Shown piece by piece: positions 10,101 through 23,024 of a stretch of DNA of 64,000 bases. The translations under genes and the position numbers were made by a program. Source of the DNA: Micromussa lordhowensis (taxonomy: Eukaryota; Cnidaria; Anthozoa; Scleractinia; Lobophylliidae); NCBI GenBank assembly GCA_964020085.1, contig CAXHUQ010000736.1, positions 166,201 through 230,200 of the forward strand. The letters are read 5' to 3'. Below the pieces are notes generated by a model. The model searched no databases. It was not told the DNA's origin and saw only the letters and a list, made by a program, of their open reading frames with translations. How positions within the stretch are numbered: the stretch's first letter is position 1; each line of letters opens with the position of its first letter.

Positions 10101-13100
10101 ATGTAGGCCCAAAAACAATGTGTAATTATAGTCCTTCTCTTATTGTAGATTGACTTCCTCCATGGCATTTCCCAGTCAGTTGATCGGAAGTTTAAACCAA
10201 CCAAAAATAGTTCTTTAGGTGAATGGCAAGGACAGCTGGAAAATGAAGATATTGTCAGGCTGACACAACTTGTTAGGAAAAAAACTGGAGAGACACTGTA
10301 CAAAGAAATTGCAGAGCGGCAAGCAGGTGTACAAATTCCTGCTCCAACAATAATTAAACTTCAGGACCAGTTCAACACTGCCCAGGCAATTGAAGAGCTA
10401 CGAAAGATTTTGCCTCCTGGATATCTACCACCCAAAAAACAGGCAAGTTGGTTATAGTCTTTTATTTGAATAATAAATTTCTGGAAAATTGAAAAATCTG
10501 TTTTCAAAGCCTGAATTAAAAGAAGTCAGAAATGCTATGTAACATCAAGTAAAATGCAATATCTTTATTACAAAAATCAAAGTAAATACATTTGTGCCAA
10601 TTTTTTGTGTGCATCCTTGAAATGCACACTATTCATTTTAGTAAATAACCAAGTGTAGTTGCTTGAATTAATTTTCTTAGATACCGTATTTAAAAATTTT
10701 CTTATTGGTATTTCTTCATTCCTATATTCATTATTACCTTTATTATCCATGAATAATAGATGTTCAAATTTATATTTGCAATTTAGTTTAGTCGTAATAA
10801 TATTGTTAATGGTATAATCAGGTCATGGAGCTAAAGAAGGGGTACCAGGCAGAATTTGAGGCCATTATGTAGCCCACAAGAACACCAACTGGCTATCGCA
10901 TTGAGCCAAGCCGTTTGGTTGAATGTCTACAGTTTCTCTACCATTGGCTGCCCAAGGAACAGTGGTGGCATCTTTATGATGATGGCAGGAAATATGGAAA
11001 AAAAGATACTGTGTTAATGGCAATCAGTAACATAAACAATGAACAAAAGCTTAATGGAGTTAAATTCCAAAGTCCTAAAGAAATGTGGCCCATCCAGGTT
11101 TTTCATCAAAAGGACAGCCGCCTGAATTTAGAATTGAACATTGGAGATGGCCATGGTGGGCCAGGTAACTGTATAGTCTATTTATCTAAATCGCTAGAGT
11201 ATTTAGAGTCGTAGGTGTGGTGGGGATGGACAAACAACTGTGTGGGTTTTTTTCTTTTGTTTTGTTACAATGTTAGTTTGCTAATGAAGTTTTTAGTTAA
11301 ACTGTAGTTAGATGTACCCAGTAACTTTTGTTGCTCAAGACTTGGGTACAGGGTTTGACATTTTTTATCAGTTTGGACTTTCACAGAGCTTGCAAAGGCA
11401 TAAACATGCACGCTAATTATGATGACAATGCGCCAAAATTCAACCTTATTTTACGAGATACCGGTACATATATTTTCTGCAAACTGAAATAGTTCAAGAA
11501 TTATTGTCAGTAAAGCACTTCACGATTTTGCAGGTTATTTGAATAACTGGATCGAGCAGAGCCAAAACCAAGGTCACCAGGTGTTCCTTGGAGCAGACTC
11601 CAAGTTCCTAGATGCCATTGCTGACCCAGACCTGAGTCCACTCTCTCAAGACAAGTGGAACTTGTGGATGCAATGTTCAGCTTCAGATAAGGCAAAAGTT
11701 AGCCAAACAACTGGGATGAGATCAGACCTAAACTTGCCATTCGATCGTGCCCACCCGAAATCACTGCTCCCAGCCCTTGATGCCAGTCACATTGTAATGT
11801 GCATTTACCATGGTTTTACAAGAGTGGTAGAAAACCTGGTGATGAAAGTTGTCAGGACATGCCTTGATCTTGAATCAAGGTTAGTTCATTACGTGCTTCG
11901 CTTTCTAATGTCATATCAAAAGGTTAACAGTAGATCTATCTTACAGTTTCATTATGTCATATTTTCTCAAGTAAAAGCCAGGCCTCAAATAAATGCCGAG
12001 AATAACAGTTGAGTTTTAAAAGCTCACATGTAGACTCCCAGGGTTATGTTAAGGTTCAGGGCTCCAGTTGAGGACAAACTTTTCTTTGAATACAGCCTTA
12101 TGAAAACTTTTTGCATACATGTATGTACTTGTTATGTGTTTTGATTTTTTTTAGGTATGGCAAAGATCGAAGGAATTCTGCATTGTCACATCTAGCACCT
12201 AACATTAATGCAAGAGATGTCAGAGGAGGAAATTTTCAGTTACCCATTGATCAGAAAGGCCAACTTGGTGACCTTAGCCTCAACAAGTCTCAGGCGTATA
12301 CCATCATGGCTCCTCCTGAGGACTTTCAAGGCAAAGACTATAAACACATTCTGGACAATGTATGAGTTATATCTTTTTGTATTGTATTATACAAGGGGAA
12401 ACCTACAGTATCTCTTTAGTATGAATGAGATAGCAGAATAAATTAAACAACACATTGATTATATTTTCCGTATCTGTACATATATTTAAAAATTGTAGTT
12501 GTGCAATGATTAAGGTTTTAAACAAACAGAATTTCATGACAGTGGTCTGAGATGGCTTCTTAGAGTGGTGACCAGGCTTTTAGCGTCCAAAATACGCTAT
12601 AGGACCTGCTCAAATGATAAATTCATAAGGCAACATATGCAAAATAAAATGATTTTCTTCAGTGAGTGGCCGTCCCTAAGACGCCAGCTGGACACCCATC
12701 TGGCTAAAAGCATGGTGGTGACTAAGACATTGTCATTAATTTGTTATGTATATAGGTACTTCCGAGTTGCCAAATGCAAGAGATACTGTCCCCAAAGCTT
12801 GTTGAAGCAATGAAAACAGCATCGCAAAGGATCAGTGACATTGACTGTGTTAAGCTCATCTGGTTTCACTTTTACAAGATGTACAGGATATTGCGGAAGG
12901 ACTCTGCTCAGCTTAAGCCAGGTGGTCCTGTGGGTTCAACAAATGTTGAAGATTATCAGTTTGGACTTACAGATGGGGAAATTACAACTTATGTGAACCA
13001 TGCCAATATCTTTCATTCTCTGATGGTGTTCCGTTACGGGTTTCGGGAGTTAACTCCCTACATGATGAAATTTGTTGATGTTGTTCCCAAACATCTCCAC

Positions 13101-16100
13101 AGCACTCCATTCAAATCACTTATGCGAGTAGCAACTGAGGGTGGAGAAAGGACTCACTACATGCACATCTGTTTTTATTATCAGGTATGTTTATAGAGTG
13201 TGTGCATTGTCACGCAATGAAAAATAAAATCAAAGACCATGCAGTGGATAAAGTCAAGAAATTGTGATATTCTAGACAATTAATAAAGACGACAATTCTC
13301 CAAGTTCAAACTCCTAAACTGGCTGAAACATTAATTAAATGTATTTGACGATCTCACATGCACACACTGTCACTCACATGTCACATGTTTAGTTGATTCT
13401 CTCATAGACACCCTCCTCATGGAAAATGTAAATACAATGCCATACTCAGTTATTGGAATGCATGACACACATTAGGATGGTTATTTACTAAAGTCTTCTG
13501 TTTTTGCTTCTCAGCACTCAACTCGTGATGGTGGTTTTCAGAAGCCAGACACAATTCTATCACTGCTGTCCTGGTCGTATAGAAATTTACGAGAGAGAAT
13601 AAATGACTGCCCCCCAAAGATAAAGAGTGATTTTGATTTTTATGCTCAAAGACATGTAGCAGCCTTTAAAATCCAGAAATGGCAAGAATCTAAAACATGA
13701 ACACCCCTGTCCCTCTGTGAGATACACTACAGACACAGAGGCCCACTATTCTTTTCAACATTGAATTTTTCACAATGAGCAGTATTCACTTTTTGCAACT
13801 AGGTCAATTTATGTACTCTTTTAGTACTGGTACGTATTTTCCCTCCTAAATTTTTTTTTTTTTTTCCCTGTTAGTAATAGTATTTGTAGTTACAACACAA
13901 TGCATACTTCCTTTTTTCAGCACCTCTTTGCAGAACAAACATAGAGCAGTTTTCAATCTCCTTTCAAGGCCCTAAATTTTACATGTACAATACCCTTTTA
14001 GTTATGAAATTAAAAATATCACAACTCTAATGTTGTAAATGTACATGTAACTGTAGGTGGAAAACTGTTTACACAAGTACCATACCAAATGCTGTTCCCA
14101 CTGAAAGTGAAAGTGATCAGGTGGTGCCACTAAAGAAGATGGACTTTGTCCTAGTGGGAAGGATACCTGGTAGGTTCTATGGCTTCTTATTTTCATGGAG
14201 AGGGATATTATTGTGGGGTAACCCTAGGGTTAATAACATTTTATTTACAGTTTAACCTCACTATCTTAAACTCCCACTATCTCAAACTTAAACCCATTTC
14301 CCTTGCTCTTTTTTTCAGTCATTTGCTACTGGTTATATCTCAAGATAGATTAATGACTGTACAGTAATTGTTACACATTTTACATTTTTAATAGGAACAA
14401 CACAGAAGAAATTCACTGAGAAAGTTGAACAAAATGGAGGAAGGGTAGTTTCTATGCCTAAAGAGAACCTGCCTCATGACAGGTGCTTTCTGGTGTGTTG
14501 TGAAGATGAGGTGAAGAAAGAGTGCTCCAAACTGAACAGTGATTTGGTAACAGCATACCAAAGGGGATGGGTGGTTGTGAAGCCAAGCTTTGTTGAGTGG
14601 GCAGCTAAAGAAAAGAAAACACCTTCTGCAGTAGACCATGCTGTGGATTTGTCCCCTCTAGCAGCTTTATCAGCTGGGGCTTGTGGTGCATCACAGTATT
14701 CTGTAGAGCAGTTGCGGTTTAGGTAAGGGACTCTAAATTACAGTTTCCTTTTAAATTTGGAATGGTGGTCTTCTTGCTGGGCCTTTCAATAACCAAGTCT
14801 AAAATTAAAACTCACTAATGTATATAGGACATCTTGGGAAAAATGAAACAAAGTTGATTCTGTTTGTTTTCAGCGACTATTAGTTTATTTAAAATTTATT
14901 TATTTTAAAACTTTTATTAGTGCTTTGACCTTTGACCACATTTGATTTACATTGAAACTTGTGCTAATTCAGTTTCTGTGGAAAGTGAGAGTTTGTAATT
15001 TTTGAATAATTCAAACTAGTAGTAAGCCAAGGTCAATGTTGCTAGCAGTATATTTTTATCTTGTTTCAGTAAAGAGATCTCTGGATTTGCTGCCGTTAAG
15101 AGGACTATAAGGCAAGTGGAAAAGAGTCCAGGAGATGACAGTCAGGTAAACAAATCTCAGAGAAGACTTCATAAGAAGAAGAAAGATGTCATGCTCTCAC
15201 CCAAAAAGCCTCCAAATGCTTGGACAGCATTCCTGAACGAGAAGTTACAAGAGGTCAGTTATCAGTTATATCAAGTTGCTCTGATTGCCAACGAGCCAGC
15301 CGAGCGAAGACGCTCGGCTGGCGAGGCGGCAGAGAATAGTGCCGCGCGAAGAATGGCGTATGCTAAAAAATTCTCGATCGAGCTCTGAAAAGTGTAACTG
15401 TAAGGTGTAAGATGTAACAATGGCTCAGTTTGAGCCAATTGCAAGGACGGACTATTCGAGCTATTGTAGTTTTTAGCCAATCAGGAGGCGCGTTACATCT
15501 AGACTTGTCTCTTGGAATATCATTGTTTTCTTTGCTGTTGTGTTTATCCAACTGTGAACAATTTCATAGTCTCAGAACATATCGAACCAGCGTGTTTCCT
15601 CTCTCACTTTATCGAAATGAAAGTTCAATTGGGGAGCGTACCCTTTACAAAACTCTTCTTCTAATTCGAATATTCTGGAAAACTGTCAGACAAGAGCAAA
15701 TCTAAGACACAAAATCGACATGGAAACGAAGCGGCGTGTTCACCACGGAATTGAACGAGCGTGTTCATGAATCGAAACAGTGTATTCCTTCTCTGTTTAC
15801 CTATATCGAACTGAAAGTTCCATCGGGAAGCTTTTTTGGAAAGATTGTGTTCACCAGTCGAACCACTAGAGCAAATCCAGTGTTGAAATCTAGCATATCG
15901 AACTGAAGGTTGAGTCGGCAGTGTTTCCGAACAGAACTGAACGAGCGTGTTTATCATACAGTCGAATCCAGTGTTCAAAACACAAATCGGATCTGTTTTG
16001 CCACAGAATTAAACGAGTCGTGTTCATCAATCAAACTAGCGTGTTCACTTTCAGTTTGACTTTGCCCATCATATTGAACTGAAAGTTCGACCGAGCAGCG

Positions 16101-19100
16101 ATACATTCCAATACTCTTGATATTAAGGGATTGCGTGACGAACGTTACCTGCCGGTAAACGCGTTATAATTTTCTCTCTGTAATGTTTGCAACAGAAGAG
16201 AACCAAAAATCCGTTATGCTGTATTAATAAACCCCTTATTATAGCACAAATTATTCGCTCGTTGGCACTCTATCGATAGGTATACCTAGTAATAATTATC
16301 TTACATTGTGTAGTTCCAGAAAATATCCATACCCCCACCACGGAGGGAATTTCACGTAAAACCCCCCTCCTCCCCGGAATTTCCATTTTTTGGACCACTA
16401 AAATAACCCCCCACCCCTCCGGAATTTCCACTGCTATTTTGTACACCCCCATACCCTCTGGAAAAATAGTTTTGGCAAGAAAGTGTGTTAAAGTAAAAGA
16501 AAACACTCCAAACATTTAGCCATCTGCATTGCACGTAACTACGAATATTCTCGATCGACTGTAACATCTATATCTGAAGATACTCGCAAAGAAAGCATTC
16601 AGCAGTTTAGTGAAACATGCTTTAAAAGAAAAGATAAAATGATTACTTGTCAAGTTAGCTTCCTGCACGACTAACTCCCTTTGTAAATGTGGTACAATTT
16701 CCATTGAAGGACTGAGTGTGGATGAAATTGACACCATACTTGCGAACACGATCGCTAACAGACTCGGGACGAAAGCCAATTTGGCAGCAAAATTACATAC
16801 AAATAGACAGAGATAAAGAGGGACAAGAAATTCTCAAGTTTGTGAAATCATAACATAATTTCTACCTTTATAAAGAAACTAATTTTCACGAAAGAATCGA
16901 ACGATGCAAAAACAAACTAGGCTAGTCTCCAGTGCTTTTCAGTCCACAAGGTGACTCTATGTGGACTGGTAACAAGTAATGGCGGCCATTTGCACGCAAC
17001 GGCACTTTCTTCGTATTTGTTAGCTTCCAAAGCGCTTTTTGAAGAAAGAAAATGTATTTCAACTATAAAGCGAGTCAAATACAAGTATTCAAGCCACTAT
17101 TTTTCATGTGAAAGTTCTACTTTGTAGGTAAGAAAGGATTTTTGAACGGCTAGATCAACACTCAGATCCGTACTGAATCGAAGGACCTCTGGAAACTAAA
17201 TCGATCATACAACCCCCCTTCCCTCTGGAATTTCCTGGGTCTTTGACCCCCCCTCCTCTTCGGAATTTCCAATTCCCTCCGTGGTGGGGGTATGGATATT
17301 TTCTGGAACCACACATTGCCTAACAAAGGTAGACACACACATCCCACCAGTGCATTGCAAGAATTTTATTCCCAGACTTCTGTTGAGTCTTACCTTGCTC
17401 TTGTTTCTCTAGTCACCTACAAATTCCAATCTGATGTGGACACAACTGCTACACTTGAGAACTTTTTCATCCCCCAATGTTTTAGACAGGAAAGTGACAT
17501 CATGCACATTACTTTCTTTGCAGAACATTGAAAACAATCAGAGTCCTGGACGGACAGAGCGGGTGACTTTTCTTAAGTCGATCCAGCAGTTATCGCAGGA
17601 ATGGCAGCAACTATCACCAGATGAAAAGAGTGTTTATAAAGACATAGCAGCTGAACTCCACCTGAAAAGAAAGGAAGCGAGACACCGCAGCCGGGAGGAA
17701 GCTCAAGAGAACATTCAAAGGGAGCAGCTCCAAGAAAAAGCTTATGAGTCGATGTTGAGCTTGCGAATTTAGATGAAATGTATAATTAGATTTAGCTTTT
17801 GTGGTTAAGAACTTAAAATAATGATAGAAGTAAAATATATGTGAAGTGTAAATGACAGTATAATATTAAACAAAATATATGTGTTGGAACCATGTTTTTG
17901 TTCTGCTGCTGGGAGGTGAATAGTACTTGGCTAATCACCTCCGAGATAGCCAATCAGCGCACTCGAAAAGCACTATTCACTTGTGTGGTATATACTAAAT
18001 AGGGATACATTATAGTTGAAATCTTCAAAAAATTCTTACCTTTAAAGATGACATAAAATTATGATTTTTCTGGGGTAGAAAGATTTTTCCAGGGACTTGG
18101 TTTTATGAAAAGCTTATTTCAGAGTCCTCAATATTATGAAAAGGAGACTTATGTTTTAGGTCTTAGTTCATGAGAGAAGGGAAGAAAGAGACTTTGTGGG
18201 GTGGTTTGTGACTTCTTTTGCAGGATTGTTTTAAACTTATAGGCTTTTTGGGGTCTAAAGAAATTAAAATTGATTTCCTTTTTTAGATCAGAGTTTCAAA
18301 ATTTGGGCAAAGAAAAGCAGCTAAAAATTATTAAGGGAATCCTAATTCAAAGATACTTCATTCCCCTTTCATGACGTAACCTAGATACCATGAACCCTTG
18401 TTTACGTTATGGAGAATGTCACGAAGTGTCCAAATCTTAAAAATGGTATTCCAATAGCCCAATTTCGATATATTAAAATTCAGCCTAAAACAAGACCTCA
18501 GCACGAGGCTCGTGGGAATAAACCCCACAAACTCTGTAGTTATTCCCACGAGCCTCATGCTGAGGTCTATTGTTTTAGGCTGAATTTTAATATATCGAAA
18601 TTGGACTATTTTTATTTTTCTCCTTTTTCAAATTGACTGATAGGGATAAACTGTCTGCTTAATAGCATTTTGCTTTTGCAAAAGAACTACGAATTCTTAA
18701 AACGAAATATGGGAAAATGAACGGATTCAAGTACTCGACAATTGGGATTGGGGCACTCAGGATTGATTTCATTGGTCATGACTTTTATTAGATATGGTGG
18801 CTCCTAAAGGAGCCGTTTTTTGGTGTTACCTGTAGAGTGCAATGTCGAACTCAGTCCGACCTACAGGATTTTTCTCTAGCAGCAGTCAGCAGCAGTGTCG
18901 GCACGGTAGCTGTCCGGGCGAAATGCGCAGGTGGACTCGGCGAACTTGATTTTCATTATCAAGGCTCTGGTGGAAACATCAAGGGCGAACTCAGCGTAAG
19001 TGACGTAAAAGAAGTGATCATCTGGTTTCTTCTTAACGTCCCAGTTACTTCCGAGGAGGGGATCGAGGTCAGCAAGATTATTCTTCGACTTAGTTGTCCT

Positions 19101-22100
19101 GAATCCGCTCTCCAGTGTCAACGACAACAGCTCGAGGTCTGTGGCCAGGTTTGCTGGTCCAATCTTCAAAGTACAACTGCGAGCTGCCTTCGTTGTCATG
19201 GCTTTCCTTATCTCCCCTCGTAGTTTGGCAGCCAACTCGTGTTTTCTGATCTGAAGCTGATACTCCCGATTACCTGCGTTCTGCCGCTGCGAGTCTGCAC
19301 ATCGTAGGATAGCTTTTCTCCGGATGTCCTGCACAGTCTTCGTGAAGTTGGAAGAGATTTTGCTGTCTGCCTTGTGTACTGAAGTAACCGGACACGTCAA
19401 ATTGAACTGCTCATCCAACTTTGCGACCATGCCATCGGAGAATTCACACTTCTGGGCTTTCATCATCTCGCGCAAGTCTTGCTGATAGATCTCGACGATG
19501 ATGAATGCTAAGTCAGTACAGGTAGGCGCAACTGTCACAAGGTCACTGCAACCGATCTCAACACCATCCGGGCGAACGACCAAGAAGAACTGTGGCATTA
19601 TGTAGGACTCCAGACTGGGCAAAGCAGGCGACGGTGTGGTTGTCGGTGTTACCAGTTCTTGTAAAGAGGCTTGTTTCGATGCCACTTGCTTTCTCTTCTT
19701 TACAGACTGGGACGCGGGTTTTTCGTCACGAGGTAACACGCGGTTAAATGGCACCATGACTTCCTCATTCTCGATCTCCACAGTCAGAATTTCCTTGAAC
19801 GGATCAATAATTTTCACGATGGCTGGCTTCTTAATTCCATCCATTTCTACGTTTATGCCGTCCTCGGGAAAAAGTTTGCTGAAGTTAACTGTCGGTCTCT
19901 GGCGCTTTCTGCTCCGACAGCCATCGATTGCGAGGGAACGAGGACGAATGCAGTTGGATGGGAGGATAGCGTCAAATCTGCTACTCCAATTCTCAAAGGT
20001 AACCTTGTACTCTTCACCTTCATGACTTAGGATGGTGCAAGCAAACCATCTGCCTTCATGAAGACCTTCGCAGTTTTCACCGTTTTGAAAAGACATAGTG
20101 AACTCGTCGTGTTGCACGCGTGAATGAATGAGAGTAACAGACGCCAAACAAGTTTTGTCAGCAGTTTCTATGGTTACTAGAATCTCTTTCATCACCCGGT
20201 TATAACAAATTCTATGATTGGTTTAAAAACAATGCCATAAGATCGTTTTGTTATTGGCTTATCTGTTGCAACGGATACTTGTCTTGCGAGTGAAACGCGA
20301 AGAAAGTCCTTCACCTCTCGCTGACTTTGAAATAAACTAAATCAATGGTTTCGCTTTTAGGAATTAACAGAAACAACAGAGAACAAAGCGGCTTTTTAAT
20401 TACTGAGGCTCAGGGAGTCAATAAAGCCATAGTTTCTGAAAGGAGTCATTTTTGTTGAATAGCTTTTAGTGCTGCGTTTTATCACGCTGTCCGATAAATA
20501 ACTGGATCTCACAGAAGGAGTATAAAGGCGAAAATGGCAAGTAAATTCTAAGCTGATTTTTGGCATTTTGTGCATGTCGACTTGTTTTGAAGAAACAAAA
20601 TAGGTGCGCATTTTGTCTGCGCTTTCTGTTGTTTGTTAATAATTTGGCGATATCGTATCCGCTTTTGAGCCGATTGATACGTTCGCTTATGTCTCTAGAG
20701 TATAAAGAAATTTAAAAAGTTTATGGACTTGTTTATGAATTATTGACTTGCTTGCGCAAAGCTCTCTTTATGTTTATTAAATTTAAGTGCTGTAGTTCTT
20801 AACAATAGTGGTTAAATCGAGATATCCTTGCTAATCCTTGTTAATTACGTCTATTGTTACACGATGAATAGATCAGCTCTTCGCAAGCAAATCTCGGAAA
20901 CAATGGTTTTGACATTGATATACACTCGGGATTTTAATGATTGACATCTCTGAGCATCTCTGCATCTAGTTACGCATGTCTTGTTAACTTTTTCCGAAGC
21001 TAATTTGCATGTTCAATCGACGTGTTTCAATGGGCGCAATTCCGTAATGAGTTCGCACAATTTGCGGAAAAAATCTTAAATCACACTTTGAATTAGAGAA
21101 AATAATTCCTTTACGCTTGCATCAGCTTGAGAAAAATAGTTCAGTCACGCTTGAATTCAACTTTTTGAGATGTTTGAGTCATTTAAAGGTTAAGTTCGCA
21201 CGATCTGCGGAAAAAGAATTATTGAGATGATTGAGTCATTGCGTTCTTCTCTTTGTACCGTAAATTAAATCGAGTAGATAGTGAAATTGTTTACTGTGCG
21301 AAATAGTCCTTAAATAAGATTGTATGGTAATACAACACTAGAGTGTATAGAATCACAAACAATTCGCTTTATGGGGAGATTTTGCGGAAAGAAAATCTTA
21401 AATCACACCTTGAATTAGAGAAAATAATCCCTTTACGCTTGCATCAGCTTTTTGAGATGACTGAGTCATTTAAAGACTAAAGTTCACACAATTTGCGGAA
21501 AAAATTATTAGTCACACCTTGAATTAGCATAAGTTCACACATTACGTGTGGGTTGAACATAAAAACTAAAAACAATAATGCCTGAACATTTTAAGTTGCC
21601 GAAAAAATCTTAAGTCACACCTTATGTTCGCACAATGGGATGAACGCTAACTTAAGAAAAATAGCTCCATAACGCTTAGTTGAGAAAAATAGTTCAGTTA
21701 CGCTTGCATTCAACTTTTTGAGATGTTTGAGTCATTTAAAGGCTAAGTTCGCACGATCTGCGGAAAAAAAGAATTATCCTCTTTGTACCGTCAATTAAAT
21801 CGAGTAGATAGTGAAATTGTTTACCGTGCCAAATAGTCCTTAAATAAAATTGTATGGTAATACAACACTAGAGTGTATAGAATCACAAACAATTCGCTTT
21901 ATGGGGAGGTAGCTCCAAGAAAGAAAAGATCGCTTAAGTCAGTTAATCCCGTAACATTTTTCGGTTCGCGTATTCAACTCTCAAGGATAATTGAGTCAGT
22001 GAACGATTAAGTTCGCACGATTTGCGGAAAGAAAATCTTAAATCACACCTTGAATTAGAGAAAATAATTCCTTTACGCCTGCATCAGCTTGAGAAAAATA

Positions 22101-22987
22101 GTTCAGTCACGCTTGCATTCAACTTTTTGAGATGTTTGAGTCATTTAAAGGTTAAGTTCGCACGATCTGCGGAAAAAAATTATTGAGATGATTGAGTCAT
22201 TGCGTTCTTCTCTTTGTACCGTCAATTAAATCGAGTAGATAGTGAAATTGTTTACTGTGCGAAATAGTCCTTAAATAAGATTGTATGGTAATACAACACT
22301 AGAGTGTATAGAATCACAAACAATTCGCTTTATGGGGAGATTGCTCCAAGAAAGAAAAGATCGCTTAAGTCAGTTAATCCGGTAACATTTTTCGGTTCGC
22401 ATATTCAACTCTCAAGGATAATCGAGTCAGTGAACGGTTAAGTTCGCACGATTTGTGGAAAAAAAAGTCTTAAATCACACTTTGATTAGAGAAAATAATT
22501 CCTTTACGCTTGCATCAGCTTTTTTGAGATGACTGAGTCATTTAAAGACTAAAGTTCGCACGATTTGCGGAAAAAATTATTAGTCACACCTTGAATTAGC
22601 ATAAGTTCACACATTACGCGTGGGTTGAACATAAAAACTAAAAACAATAATGCTGGGTATAACGAACTATGCTGGGTTGGATAACTTGAGAAAAATAGTT
22701 CGATAATTCTTCAAGTCAGTAAGAGTCGCTTTAGCTGGTTTTTTTCAAAATAACTAATTCAATGAAAGGTTAAGTTCATAATAATAGTTGACATTAAGAG
22801 CCTTTCACCCTTCTTGAAGTGTTTTGAATGTAGTGAACTGAAGAGTTAATAACTGTACTTTTTTCTTGACTTCAGGATACGCAGAAAACAATAATTGACG
22901 CAACGAAGGATACGTTAAAGAAAAGTAAGAAGAATGGAGGCAAAAAGGTAACTTGAAAACAGATCTATTTTTATGCTAAAGGGGGCA

Positions 22988-23024
<37 letters not shown>

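Larger units (their letters stand above)
7881..21049. mobile_element. 13.2-kb TIR element with three genes, nested in an intron of the BEN gene
   Basis: The two ends are 32-bp inverted repeats beginning CATTACGGAAT and continuing GCGCCCATTGAAAC, with two mismatches. Outside them, both flanks continue one tandem-array unit (GAACGGTTAA on the left, AGTTCGCAC on the right). Removing the element restores an ordinary unit with at most a 1-2 bp duplication. Gene order: transposase-like (+, 9092-13700), BRCT-HMG (+, 14139-17772) and 438-aa gene (-, 20192-18876), the last converging on the middle. A later MITE (16307-17315) and a foldback (18453-18610) are inserted inside. The element was not matched to a named family. 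A link to the KDZ/Zisupton-like group is only a guess. Confidence 0.75.

Noticed and set aside
9092..13700. Possible kinship to RAG1/Transib because of a LPPGYLPP segment and helical C-terminus
   Set aside because: A single short resemblance; zinc-binding and catalytic spacing could not be matched and the TIR does not start CAC.
15363..15978. Several overlapping ORFs of 60-105 codons
   Set aside because: They lie in a diverged minisatellite within the HMG-box intron and have no protein-like pattern.
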